Notes under the pieces: generated by a model
Told to the model about the DNA's origin: nothing
Databases searched by the model: none
What the model saw: the letters and a program-made list of their open reading frames with translations, nothing else
NCBI GenBank assembly: GCA_963713695.1
Contig: CAVQMU010000007.1
Span: 1 to 64,000, forward strand
Origin: Rhodoblastus sp963713695
Lineage (GTDB): Bacteria > Pseudomonadota > Alphaproteobacteria > Rhizobiales > Beijerinckiaceae
Length of the DNA: 64,000 bases
Reading direction: 5' to 3'
Translations under genes and position numbers: made by a program
Part shown: positions 1 to 10,031 of the stretch, piece after piece
Numbering within the stretch: position 1 is the first letter of the stretch
Layout of the letters: every line of letters begins with the position of its first letter

Positions 1-705
1 CGATCTCGCCCCGCTGCATCAGATGGCCGCCGGCATTGTCGACGATCAGAGTATGTGGAATGCCGCTGCTGCCCGAGTTCGAAGGCGGTCAGCGAGGCGC
101 CCTGGTTGCGCGGCCGGGTCTCGTCGACAAGACATGGACGGGATACCCGCGGCCTGCGCCTTGTAGATCGGCGCGGTGGCCGTGCCCCAGTCGACGGTGG
201 CGAGCCAGCCGGCGTTGCAATGGGTGAGGATGCGCACCGGCGCGCCGCCGCGATTTTCAAGCGCGCGCGCGGATCAGTTCGAGCCCGTGCGCGCCGATCG
301 CCGCGTTGCAGGCGATGTCCTCCGCCGCCATATTTTTGGCCAGGGCGAGGCCGCGTCTTGCCGCAACTCGCCGGGCATTTGCGACAGCAAGCCGGTCATG
401 CGCGACAGCGCCCATTGCAGGTTGACGGCGGTCGGCCGGGTCTCGCGCAGGCATTGCGCGGCTTGGCGCAGGGCTTCGTCCGATACGCTCTCGCGCATTG
501 CCAGCGCCATGCCGAAAGCCGCGGTCACGCCGATCAGCGGCGCGCCGCGCACCTGCATGTCGCGGATCGCCCGCACGGCGTCGTCGAGCCCGCGCATCAG
601 CGTGGGCGAGACGACATGCGGCAGCCGGGTCTGGTCAAGGATGAACACGCCCTCGCCCTCCGGGTCGGGCCAGATGGTCGTGCGGTTCTGGCCGTCGATC
701 AGCAT
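1..705 (-). pseudogene. mtnA: Methylthioribose-1-phosphate isomerase (MtnA), frameshifted and cut by the window edge
   Basis: MtnA converts methylthioribose-1-phosphate to methylthioribulose-1-phosphate in the cytoplasmic methionine salvage pathway. The first ~100 residues read cleanly and contain the family blocks TIWPD, DQTRLPH and AIRDMQVRGAPLIGVTAAFG. The match continues in other frames: KNMAAEDIACNAAIGAHGLE (about 345-285), then ILTHCNAGWLATVDWGTATA (about 235-160). Further blocks (VDETRPRNQGASL, VDNAGGHLMQRGE) need more frame changes nearer base 1. At least five single-base lesions are needed, several in G/C runs: an extra base near 255-260, missing G near 150 and 135, an extra G near 75. 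The start codon overlaps the stop of the upstream amidotransferase by 7 bases, suggesting translational coupling. The cluster may be sequence error rather than true decay. Confidence 0.85.
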
Positions 706-1526
706 CGGGCGGCTTTCCTTTCGTTAGGGGGCTTCCGGGCCGGGCGAATGTCCAGGAAATGCGAGGCCGCGACCTTTCCCTGACGCAGGGCGAGCAGGGT
801 TCCCGGCTTGATGGCTGTCCAGGTCTCGTCGCTGGTCAGCGGTCCCGTGGCGACCACCGTGACGCAATCGTCCGGCCCGGTCTCCTCGGCGAAATTCACC
901 TTGCGGTCGTCGTCGATCAGGCTCGCCCGGCCGAAGGGCGCGCGGCGCGTCAGGCAAGCGAGCTTCTTGCCGCAAAAGGCGTAGAGCGAGCGGCTGTCGC
1001 CGAGCAGCATGTTGAAAACGCCCAGGCCCGCCAGCCGCGCGCTGAGCGCGGCGATCTCGTGATCGAGCGCCTGTGCGGGCGGAAGACTTTCGTGGCGCGA
1101 GCGCAATTGGTCGAGCATCCAGCAGAAGGCGTGTTCGCTGTCGGTCGTCCCGATCGGCTTGTAGAAATCGAGCGGCAGCGCCTTGACGCCGCGCAATTGC
1201 CCATTGTGCGCGAAGGTCCAGATCCTGCCCCAGAGTTCGCGCGAAAAAGGATGCGTGTTGGCGAGGGCGACGCGGCCCCGGTTGGCCTGGCGGATATGCG
1301 CGATCACCGTACAGCTCTTGATCGGATGCGTGCCGATGAAGCGCGCCATGTCCGAGCGTGCGCTGGGTTCGGGATCGTGAAAGGCGCGGGCGGCGCGGCC
1401 CTCGTAAAAGGCGATGCCCCAGCCGTCGCGATGCGGGCCGGTGTCGCCGCCGCGCCGGACGAGGCCGGAAAAGGAAAAGCGGATGTCGGTCGGGACATTC
1501 GCGCTCATTCCGAGAAGTTCACACAT
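699..1526 (-). CDS. Class II glutamine amidotransferase (YafJ/EgtC-like)
   Basis: This 275-residue protein is a stand-alone class II (Ntn-type) glutamine amidotransferase domain. It begins Met-Cys, so Cys2 becomes the N-terminal nucleophile after Met removal. Family blocks visible are MCELLGMSANVPTDIRFSFS, DGWGIAFYEG, THPIKSCTVIAHIRQANRG and a THPFSR...FAHNGQL segment. The length fits YafJ-type proteins. No synthase partner domain is present, so the acceptor substrate is unknown; EgtC-like ergothioneine chemistry is not supported because no egt genes are nearby. It sits just upstream of mtnA on the same strand with overlapping stop and start codons, so the two are probably cotranscribed. Start at 1526 is fixed by the required Met-Cys. 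Confidence 0.9.
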   Translation of the reverse strand: MCELLGMSANVPTDIRFSFSGLVRRGGDTGPHRDGWGIAFYEGRAARAFHDPEPSARSDMARFIGTHPIKSCTVIAHIRQANRGRVALANTHPFSRELWGRIWTFAHNGQLRGVKALPLDFYKPIGTTDSEHAFCWMLDQLRSRHESLPPAQALDHEIAALSARLAGLGVFNMLLGDSRSLYAFCGKKLACLTRRAPFGRASLIDDDRKVNFAEETGPDDCVTVVATGPLTSDETWTAIKPGTLLALRQGKVAASHFLDIRPARKPPNERKAARC

Positions 1527-1705
1527 AGGGGGTCAAGCTTGGGTCGAGTCCGGCGGACGGAGACTGCCCAACCGGCATAGGAAGGATGCCGCGCGCACGC
1601 AAGCCCAAATTCCCTGCCGGGACGCTTTCGTCCCCGCACTGGCTGTTTCCCGCATTCAGGATGCGGCGGCCGAGGCGGCAAATCTCTTTTTGCTGGAAAG
1701 TTCGA

Positions 1706-1782
1706 TGGTACCGCCACCCTGGCTTGAACAGGGGACCTCTAGATCCACAATCTAGCGCTCTAACCAACTGAGCTATGGCGGC
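1706..1782 (-). tRNA. tRNA-His (GTG)
   Basis: Full cloverleaf on the minus strand. The acceptor stem is GCCGCCA paired with TGGCGGT, the anticodon loop is TTGTGGA (anticodon GTG) closed by CTAGA/TCTAG, and the T-arm holds GTTCAAGCC. CCA is encoded. The first pair is G1:U72 and the discriminator is A73, the form known for alphaproteobacterial tRNA-His, whose HisRS does not depend on an added G-1. Here the genomic base before position 1 also happens to be G. Confidence 0.95.
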
Positions 1783-1873
1783 CAATTTTGTCGGCGGAAC
1801 CTAAAGCGACGAACGCGCGAATGCAAGAGCATCGCGCGTCCATTTTTCACGAGTTGTCCCGAAGGCGCAGGGC

Positions 1874-2401
1874 TTACTTAGCCTTGAAGCTCTTCTCGAA
1901 CTGTTCCTTGAGCGGGCCAGCCGCATCGGCGGCGACCTGCTGCGCCAAGGCGTTCAGTTCCTTGGCCTGCGACGACAGGGCTTCGTACTGCTTGCGCACG
2001 TGTTCGCTCTGCACGGCGATCGCCTCGGAGACGCTGCGCACGCCCGAGAGCGCCTTGGCGTATTCAACGGAAGCGGCTGTGTTGGCCTGATAGGCCTCCA
2101 TCGCCTTGGCCGAAAAAGCCTGGAGGCTCTTGCTGGCCGAGGTGAAAGCGCTTTCCAGTACTTTGGCGGCGGACGCAGCCGACTTCACAGCGGCGGCCGG
2201 AGCGGCCTTCGGAGCTTCCTTGGCGGCGACGGGAGCCGGAGCGGGCTTCGGAGCGGCGACGGGAGCCGGAGCGGCCTTCGGAGCGGCGATGGGAGCCGGA
2301 GCGGCCTTCGGCGCGGCGACGGGCGCCGGAGCGGGCTTGGCGACGGGCGCCGGAGCGGGCTTGGCGGCGGGGGCGGCGGGTTTGCTCGGAGCCTTGGCCA
2401 T
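1874..2401 (-). CDS. Phasin family protein with Ala/Pro/Lys repeat N-terminus
   Basis: A 175-residue protein in two parts. Residues ~1-72 are a low-complexity Lys/Pro/Ala stretch built from ten-residue units of the kind VAAPKPAPAP. Residues ~75-175 are an amphipathic helical phasin domain (LESAFTSASKSLQAFSAKAM, EYAKALSGVRSVSEAIAVQS, YEALSSQAKELNALAQQ). Phasins coat polyhydroxyalkanoate granules. The basic, proline-rich arm recalls the AAKP-type tail of PhaF-like phasins that contact DNA, but it is N-terminal here; a DNA-binding role is only inferred. It lies just downstream of a second phasin on the same strand, probably in one operon. The repeat is mirrored in DNA as a 30-bp tandem array. 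Confidence 0.85.
   Translation of the reverse strand: MAKAPSKPAAPAAKPAPAPVAKPAPAPVAAPKAAPAPIAAPKAAPAPVAAPKPAPAPVAAKEAPKAAPAAAVKSAASAAKVLESAFTSASKSLQAFSAKAMEAYQANTAASVEYAKALSGVRSVSEAIAVQSEHVRKQYEALSSQAKELNALAQQVAADAAGPLKEQFEKSFKAK
2221..2372. repeat. 30-bp tandem repeat inside the phasin gene
   Basis: About five imperfect copies of a 30-bp unit (core GGGAGCCGGAGCGG) lie in register with the ten-residue Ala/Pro/Lys repeats of the phasin. Such arrays can gain or lose units by slippage, so arm length may vary between strains. Confidence 0.8.
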
Positions 2402-2403
2402 GA

Positions 2404-2772
2404 TTACTTCGTCTCCGCAGGGGTGACGGCCTTCTTCACGGCTTCGCCGAGAACCTTAGCCTGTTCCTGGACGCTGGCGACCTGGCTCTTCAGGAAGTCG
2501 GACTGGATCGACAGGATTTCCTTGGGGTCCTTGGCCTTGACGAGCTTGTCGGCGAGGTCGAAGGCGGCCTTGACGTTGGATTCGGCGAAGCTGATCGCCT
2601 TTTCGCTCACGTCCTTGGCGTTGCTGCTGAGCGATTCGGCGGCGGCTTCGGACTGGGCGGCGGCCTTCTGGGCGGCGACGACGAAGCTCTCGAAAGCCTT
2701 GCGGGCCTGGTCGACGGTCTTTTCGGCGAAATCGCGGATTTCGGCGGGGATTTCAAGATTGAGATTGGTCAT
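2404..2772 (-). CDS. Phasin (PHA granule-associated protein)
   Basis: A 122-residue all-helical phasin beginning MTNLNLEIPAEIRDFAEKTV. Further segments typical of the family are ARKAFESFVVAAQKAAAQSE, AISFAESNVKAAFDLADKLV and KEILSIQSDFLKSQVASVQE. It has no signal peptide, as expected for a cytoplasmic granule-surface protein. The ATG at 2772 is chosen because family similarity starts there; an open frame continues upstream to 2937 but is unlike phasin and covers the promoter. The second phasin lies 3 bp downstream of its stop. A TGC-rich motif resembling PhaR operators lies about 115-126 bp upstream of the start. Confidence 0.92.
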   Translation of the reverse strand: MTNLNLEIPAEIRDFAEKTVDQARKAFESFVVAAQKAAAQSEAAAESLSSNAKDVSEKAISFAESNVKAAFDLADKLVKAKDPKEILSIQSDFLKSQVASVQEQAKVLGEAVKKAVTPAETK

Positions 2773-2886
2773 TTTTGCGTCATCCTTGCTTGGTTGACCC
2801 GGACATATCGCGCTCCCGCGCCCGGGGTCAAAACTTATTGCGAGACGGGTTATAGCCCCAAAAATATTGCAACGCAACGTCAATTG

Positions 2887-2898
2887 TGCAGTGCAGCA
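2887..2898. promoter_or_regulatory. TGCAGTGCAGCA motif upstream of the phasin (candidate PhaR-type operator)
   Basis: TGCAGTGCAGCA lies in the AT-rich region before the phasin. PhaR repressors of alphaproteobacteria are known to bind TGC-rich sites upstream of phaP, so this is a plausible operator. The identical 12-mer recurs at 22888-22899 before the squalene-hopene cyclase. Assignment to PhaR is an inference. Confidence 0.45.
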
Positions 2899-3052
2899 AA
2901 AATTTGGTGCGCGACGAATTGACGCAAAATTCATCATAATTGCACGTCAAGGGGAATGTCCTGGATCAAATATGGATTCTCGACGCCGGACGTGATTAAG
3001 TTTTCGTTAACAATCGCGGGTTTCGTCCCGCCCGAAGCGAGCGCATCGACAC

Positions 3053-5872
3053 ATGGCCGAACAGATAGCGGACAGGCAGGACTTGCCTGCGGATGTCGCA
3101 ACGGAAGTCGCGGCGGCCCTGGCCGAACCGGCTTTCGCCTCGCTGGCCCGCGCAGGCGCTCCAATCGTCGTCGCCGAGGGCGATCCCGCCCGCGTCGTTC
3201 ACGCCAGCGCCTCGGCGCTCGCCCTGTTCGCCGTCACGGATCGCGAAGAATTGACCCAGAGGTTGTTTGCCTCGGACGAACCCGGCGCCCGCCGCCTTGG
3301 CCATCTTGCGCAGGCGATCCTGCCCGGCGCCGCCGCGCGGCTGGAGCGCCTCAGCTTGCGATTCGACCTTCTTCCGGAAACCGTCACTTTTCTGTGCCGC
3401 CGCACGCCCGGCGAAAAACCGCTGTTCGTGCTGGCGGGCCTTGGCTTGCGCGTCGGCCAGTCGCGGACGGTCCAGGCGCCGGCTCTGTCGGCGCCCGCTT
3501 CATCGGGCCAGGAGTTCGACGTTCCCGTTTCGCCTGCCGCCGGCAAGCAAGTTCCCTTGGCGCCTGCGCTCGCGGAAACCGCAGGCCTCGACGCGTTGCG
3601 CGCCGATCTCGAACGCCGCTACCCCGGCCTTGCGCCGGCGCGATTTCTCTGGCGCGCCGACGCCGCCAATATCGTCACCGAGGTCACGCCGCCGCTCGCC
3701 GACATCGTCGGTCCCGGCTGCGCCAATATCGTCGGGCGCAACCTGGCGTCCGCGGCGGCGGCGCTTGGCCTCGACCGCCAGGGAAAACTCGCCGCCGCCT
3801 TGCAGGGACGCGCGACCTTCAGCGGCGTCGAACTGGACTGGCCGATCGACGAGGCCGCCGCGGCGGCTCCCGTCACGCTGGGCGCGCTTCCGACCTTCGG
3901 CGGCGACCGCGCCTTCGAGGGCTGGCGCGGCTTCGGAGTGATCCATCTCGACAGGCTGCATCCCGCCGCCCTGACCGCCGGCCTGCCTCCGCAGGTCGCG
4001 TCGCCGCCTGCCGCGGAAACCCGAGCGGCGGATCCGCACCCCGAAGCGTCGCCCGTCATGGCTCCGGAATTTTCCGGCGTCGTGGCGCCGTCCACAAGCG
4101 CTCCGGAATTTTCCGGCGTTGTTGTGCCGCTGCGTCCTCTGGTTCAGCTGCGGCAGCCGCCCGCCGTGGTGGAAGACCGGCCGGAGGAAGCCGGCAAAAG
4201 CACCGTGACGCGCGATGGCGGCGACGAAAAAGTTCTGGTCACGCTGGCGCCGCACGAGCGCAACGCATTTCGCGAGATCGCCCGCACGCTCGGCGCCCGG
4301 ACGGGAGACGCCGTCCTGGAGGTCCCGCAGGAATTGCCGGAAGACAGGCCGGTCGAGGCCGAAGCTTTGCGCGCCGAGAGCGGGGACGCGCCGTCGCCCG
4401 GCGGCAATCTGCTCGACGCCCTGCCGATCGGGCTGCTGGTGGCGCATGGCGACAGCGCTGTCTTCGCCAATCGCCTGCTGCTCGACTGGCTCGGCTTTGA
4501 CGATCTGCAGCGCTCGAAAAGGCCGGCGGGTTGCGCGCCGCCTGCACCAGCGGCATGCTCGAATTCGCGCCCTCGGAGCGGCGCACCTTGCTGCTGCGCG
4601 CCGCTTCGGGCGAATCCTTCGCGGTGGACGCGCGCAGCGCCAAAATCCTGTGGCAGGACGCGCAGGCGGAATTCTACGCGCTGCTCCGCCCGTCGTCGTT
4701 GGCGCTCGAACAACGGATCGGCGTGCTTGAGGCGGGCTTGCGCCAGCGCGAGAACGAGGCTGACGAGACCCTGGCGATTTTCTACACGGCGTCCGACGGC
4801 TTCGTCCTCGTCAACGCCGAAGGCGCTGTCCTCGGATTGAATTGCGCCGCCGAGACGCTGTTCGGATATGGCCGGGGCGAAATTTCCGGCGAGAACTTCC
4901 TGCTATCTGCTCGCGCCCGAATCGCATGCGGCGGCGCTGGCGTTTTTCGCGCAGGCGAAGGCCAATGCCGAGAAGGGCGGTTGCGAGGCGTTGGGCCGCA
5001 ACCGCCAGGGCGGCGCGATCCCGCTCCATCTGACGTTCGGGCGGCTCGGCATGCCCCAGAACGGAAAATTCTGCCTCGTGCTTCGCGACCTGAGCCAGTG
5101 GAAACAGGCGGAGAGCGCGATGCAGCAGGCGCGGGTCCAGGCCGAGCGAGACAGCCAGGCCAAGTCGGAATTCCTGGCCAAGGTCAGCCACGAGATCCGC
5201 ACGCCCCTCAACGCCATCCTCGGCTTTGCCGAGGTCATCATGGACGAGCGCTTCGGCCCGGTCGGCAACGCCCGCTACAAGGATTATCTCAAGGACATCC
5301 ATGCCTCCGGCTCGCACGTGATGAGCCTCGTCAATGATCTCCTCGATCTCTCGAAGATTGAATTGGGCAAGCTCGACCTGACCATCGCCGCCGTGGACGC
5401 CAACCGGATCGTCTCCGAATGCGTATCGCTGATCCAGCCGCAGGCCAATCGCGACAAGGTCATCACCCGCCTTTCGCTGTCGGCGCGGTTGCCCGCCATC
5501 CAGGCGGACGAGCGCTCGGTGCGGCAGATCGTGCTGAACCTGCTGGCCAATGCGGTGCGTTACAACGAACCCGGCGGCCAGGTGATCGTTTCGACCGCCC
5601 TGAGCGATTCGGGCCACGCAATCCTGCGGGTCAAGGACACGGGCATCGGCATGACCGAAAAGGACCTGCAGACGGCGCTCGAGCCTTTTCGGCAGGTGGA
5701 TGCGGGACGCGGCGGCGGCGGCGCCGGTCTCGGGCTGCCTCTGACAAAGGCGCTGGCGGAGGCCAACCATGCCGGCTTCGTCATCCGGAGCCGCAAGGGC
5801 GAGGGCACGCTGGTCGAGATCACGTTCCCGCTTGCGCCCACGGAAGCTTCGGTTGCAGGCAAGGCCGGCTGA
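3053..5872 (+). CDS. PAS sensor histidine kinase, PdhS/PleC-like (two frameshifts)
   Basis: About 940 residues once two single-base lesions are bridged: one missing C near 4513 and one extra base near 4900. The frame returns to the original after the second. An N-terminal region without predicted membrane segments (~1-480) is followed by PAS-like domains (LLVAHGDSAVFANRLLLDWL, then DGFVLVNAEGAVLGLNCAAE) and a HisKA domain with the phospho-acceptor in KVSHEIRTPLNAILGFAEV. A HATPase_c domain follows, with N box NLLANAVRYN, G1 DTGIGM and G2 GGAGLGLPLT. The HisKA segment ERFGP-GN-RYKDYLKDIH resembles PdhS-type cell-cycle kinases that act on DivK, so a role in polarity or division is inferred. APEFSGVV occurs twice near residues 336-350. 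No receiver domain or cognate regulator lies nearby. Confidence 0.85.
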
Positions 5873-5904
5873 AGACTCAAGGCTGATTGAACAAGGGGGC
5901 CACT

Positions 5905-6171
5905 ATGGACGCTCAGATCCGCGAACGCTTGCAATTGGCGGGGTTTTCCGCCGCTGACATCGCCTGGTTCGAGTCCTTCGGCGGCGACGCCTCGCGCGTT
6001 CCCGCGCCGAATCCCGACGACATCGCGGCTTATCGCCGGCGCGAGGCGGCGCTCAACGCGGCGGTCGCGCCGCTGAGTTTTTCCGAACGCGGCGAATTGC
6101 CCGAGGGCAGGCTTGCGGCGGCGATCGGCGCCCAGGTGGCCAATGCTCAGGACAAGGACGAGGACGAATGA
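5905..6171 (+). CDS. Small acidic hypothetical protein
   Basis: An 88-residue protein (MDAQIRERLQLAGFSAADIA...) ending in an Asp/Glu/Lys tail (DKDEDE). I do not recognise a named family. It has no signal peptide or membrane segment. The ATG at 5905 is preferred over a TTG at 5887 because AAGGGGG lies six bases before it. It starts about 30 bp after the histidine kinase stop on the same strand and is probably cotranscribed, so it could be an accessory of that kinase; this is guesswork from position. Confidence 0.65.
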   Translation: MDAQIRERLQLAGFSAADIAWFESFGGDASRVPAPNPDDIAAYRRREAALNAAVAPLSFSERGELPEGRLAAAIGAQVANAQDKDEDE

Positions 6172-6184
6172 CCGGGGCATGAAC

Positions 6185-6221
6185 GAAAAAACCGGCCCGC
6201 GTCTTCTGGACGCGAGCCGGT
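6185..6221 (-). terminator. Intrinsic terminator
   Basis: On the minus strand ACCGGCTCGCGTC and GACGCGGGCCGGT form a near-perfect stem with a short loop, followed by six T. It lies just past the stop of the minus-strand porin and also ends the plus-strand unit convergently. Confidence 0.85.
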
Positions 6222-6245
6222 CTGTCAGGAATATTTGCACAAGGC

Positions 6246-7232
6246 TCAGAGGTCAGGCGTGAAGCGCAGGCCGGCCCGCACTTCCTGTGTATCGACGGTG
6301 CGGTGTACGGTCTGGCCGCTGGCGTTGATTCCGCTGAGGAAACCCATGTTCAGGTAGCGATAGCCGATATCGAGCTTGAGATGGGGCGCCAGGTCGTAGC
6401 TGACGCCGGCCATGAGCGCCCAGGAGAAGTTGTTGCGGCTCTGGGACGGGCCGGCATTGCCGGCGTAGCCGAGATGGACGAGATTGCCCGAGACGGCGTC
6501 CAGGTAGGCGTTGGGGCCGGCGCCGCCGTAGGGCGATCCGGTGTTCCAAAACCAGTTTTCTCCGGCCGAGGCGCGCAGGCTGCTGACGCCGGCGCCGCCG
6601 CCAACATAGGGCGTCACGCCAAACCAGCTGCCGAGGTCGCCATAAAAGTTCAGCAGCCCGGTCCAGGATTGCAGCGATTGGGTGTCGTTCTTGTAGCAGC
6701 TGTTGTTCGTCGTATCGAGATAGGGCACGTTTGTCTGCGTCGACGTTGTCGTGACCGTCGTGACCAGTGGCGCGCCCCCGCTCGGGTTGGGCGCGCTGGT
6801 GGAGGTCGTCGATGTAGTTGTCACGTTATGGATGCTGTCGATAGGGCAGATCTGCCCGTAGCTGGTGACGTTGAGCGTATGCTGCTGCCGCCAGTCCAGC
6901 GTGGTGTCCATGCGGAACCACTTGTTGAACTGGTAGCCGACGCCCGCACCCGCGCCGAGCGCGCCAAAATTCATGTTGTTGCCGCTGAAGAGCGATTGGG
7001 CCGGGCCCGGCGACGTGTGGTCGCTGACATAGCCCGGCGCCACGCCGAGCGGCATGCTCATGTTCGCGTAGCCCACGTCGCCGCGCAGATACCAGCCGGA
7101 ACCGGCTTCGACCATCGGGCCTTCGGGCTGATAGAGCGGCGCCATGCTCATGTCGGCGGCTTCGGCGGTGAGCGGCCCACTCGCCAGCAAGGCTGCCATG
7201 GCGACGGCCGTCGCGTGAATCGTCTTCCGCAT
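6246..7232 (-). CDS. Outer-membrane beta-barrel protein (Omp25/31-like)
   Basis: A 328-residue secreted protein. MRKTIHATAVAMAALLASGP is a clear Sec signal peptide with likely cleavage after AEA. The mature part contains typical beta-barrel strands (GWYLRGDVGYANMSM, GAGVGYQFNKWFRMDTTLDW, WFGVTPYVGGGAGVSSLRA, FSWALMAGVSYDLAPHLKLD, IGYRYLNMGFL) and ends in a C-terminal strand LRFTPDL. A Thr/Ser-rich insertion (VTTTSTTSTSAP) probably forms an extracellular loop. The ATG at 7232 is chosen for the signal peptide. It is paralogous to the next gene upstream (7464-8357). Confidence 0.85.
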   Translation of the reverse strand: MRKTIHATAVAMAALLASGPLTAEAADMSMAPLYQPEGPMVEAGSGWYLRGDVGYANMSMPLGVAPGYVSDHTSPGPAQSLFSGNNMNFGALGAGAGVGYQFNKWFRMDTTLDWRQQHTLNVTSYGQICPIDSIHNVTTTSTTSTSAPNPSGGAPLVTTVTTTSTQTNVPYLDTTNNSCYKNDTQSLQSWTGLLNFYGDLGSWFGVTPYVGGGAGVSSLRASAGENWFWNTGSPYGGAGPNAYLDAVSGNLVHLGYAGNAGPSQSRNNFSWALMAGVSYDLAPHLKLDIGYRYLNMGFLSGINASGQTVHRTVDTQEVRAGLRFTPDL

Positions 7233-7412
7233 GTCTCTCTTCTCCGCCAGTCCCGCGCGTCGCGGCGCCAACCTTGAAAGCATGATGAAGGAAGAGGGTT
7301 AATCTCGACTTAACCTTAACGACTTCGTCACAAAAATATTCGTTTCGTTAGGGAATTGATGAAGAACGACAATTGTCCGACGTTAACGACTTGGAAATAG
7401 TTCGATCAAAGA

Positions 7413-7447
7413 AAAAGGCGGAAGCGCGATGCTTCCGCCTTTGTTTT
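7413..7447 (-). terminator. Bidirectional-type intrinsic terminator
   Basis: AAAGGCGGAAGC and GCTTCCGCCTTT form a perfect 12-bp stem around a 5-base loop, with A and T runs on both sides. It ends the minus-strand beta-barrel gene that stops at 7464. Confidence 0.9.
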
Positions 7448-7463
7448 TGCGAGGGGACCGCGC

Positions 7464-8357
7464 TCAATATTTCGCGCGAACGCCCGGATCGTAATAGGCC
7501 TGTGCGGCCATCATCCAGCGCAGGCCGACGCGGACGTCGTTGGCGGCCATGTTGAAATGCTGGGTTTCGAAGTGGCACTGGCTCGGGCTGTCGCAAGCGA
7601 TCGCACCGGTCTTGAACGTTCCCATGTTGACGTAACGATAGCCAACGTCGAGCAACAGGTTCGGCATGATATGGTAAGAGACGCCCGCCATCAGGGCCCA
7701 GGCGAAATTGGCGCCGTTATAATTGGGAGCAAAGCCCCAGGCGGCGGCGGAGCCAGCGGGGAAGTTCGTCGTGTCCTTGATGCTCGAAGTCTGGTAAGCG
7801 GCGATGCCGACGCCGGCGCCGACATAGGGGGTGAACCCCGCCCAGGTGCCCATGTCGAGATAGCCATTGGCGAGGAGCAGGCCGGTCTTGATCTGGCCGG
7901 TATATTCGTCGGAGCAGATAAGCGTTGCCGTAGGTGGTATTGTTGATGCCGCAGCCCGTTCCGTTGTTCGCCGCGCCCCATTGGGCCGTTTCGCTGGCGT
8001 GGTAGTTGAGGGATGAGCGATATTCGCCGGTCACGTCGGCGCGGAACCAGGGATTGAACTGATAGCCGAGGCCGAGGCCGAGCAAGGCGGCGTCGCCGAC
8101 GGCGACGCTGCTCGGGCCCACGATGGCGCCTTGGGACGCCAGGGTCGTGCCGTCGCCGAAGGTCGAGCGCAGGTTCGAGGCGTTGGTGTTGGACAGGCCC
8201 GCGTCAGCGCGCAAGTAGAAACCGGTTTCCTCGATCATCGGGCCGCGCAGCGGCGCTTCGATCGGGGGGGCGGCGGCAGGAGATCGGCGGCCTGAGCGGC
8301 CTGGACGGCCGCAACCGCGACGACGCTCGCTAAGGTGAGGGCTCGTAAGCTGCCCAT
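7464..8357 (-). CDS. Outer-membrane beta-barrel protein (two frameshifts)
   Basis: About 297 residues after two lesions are bridged. One lies in a run of seven G at 8264-8270, the other near 7915. Start at 8357 gives the signal peptide MGSLRALTLASVVAVAAVQA, then DLLPPPP and barrel strands ETGFYLRADAG, GLGLGYQFNPWFRADVTGEY, FTPYVGAGVGIAAYQTSS, FAWALMAGVSYHIMPNLLLD and VGYRYVNMGTF. The order of strands matches the neighbouring beta-barrel protein, so the pair look like a tandem duplication. It is probably a surface porin or structural Omp; substrate is unknown. The homopolymer position of the first lesion argues for sequence error. Confidence 0.8.
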
Positions 8358-8479
8358 GACAAAGTTCCTTCTTCAAAATGGGCGCGCGTGGCCCGAAATC
8401 GCGTTCACAAGAACAAGTTTTGGCAGTAAAGGTTTAAATAGGTCTTAACCCTAACGTTTAACCGCGATTTTTAGACTTT

Positions 8480-8617
8480 GGAAAGATTTGGAAACCATGT
8501 CGCGGGGCGCCGCGTCCGGGCCGCCCGGCTGGCGCGGCATGGAAATGCTTTACTAAATCGCGTCGATCCGCTACGCCATTGCCGCAATTGCCCCGGCCTT
8601 GCGCTGGGGTTTTTTTG
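8480..8617 (+). ncRNA. Candidate structured leader or small RNA before purA
   Basis: This stretch of the 8358-8679 gene-free interval holds nested inverted repeats. CCATG (8495-8499) pairs with CATGG (8538-8542), CGCG arms lie just inside, and the tip is a CCGGG-CCG-CCCGG hairpin (8516-8528). It ends in a strong intrinsic terminator, CCCCGGC/GCTGGGG (8591-8609) plus seven T. No plus-strand gene precedes it. It could be the attenuated leader of purA (ATG 63 bp past the T run) or an independent small RNA. I recognise no known RNA family, and the 5' end is a guess. Confidence 0.4.
8591..8616 (+). terminator. Orphan intrinsic terminator upstream of purA
   Basis: CCCCGGC, a five-base loop and GCTGGGG are followed by TTTTTTT. 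The nearest upstream gene is on the opposite strand, so this terminator must act on a leader or small RNA transcript. Confidence 0.75.
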
Positions 8618-8679
8618 CGTTGTGGCGGTTCGGCCCGTCGTCTTTGACGGCCGCGATGGAAAGCGAAAGAACCGGAATT

Positions 8680-9975
<1,296 letters not shown>

Positions 9976-10031
9976 CGTTGCCTGTCGAGCGGCGGCAGAA
10001 ATAACCTTGGGGCAAACGACGAAGGCGTAGA

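Noticed and set aside
4500..5000. Programmed ribosomal frameshifting in the PAS kinase
   Set aside because: No slippery heptamer or downstream pseudoknot is seen, and similar lesions appear in unrelated genes, so error is simpler.
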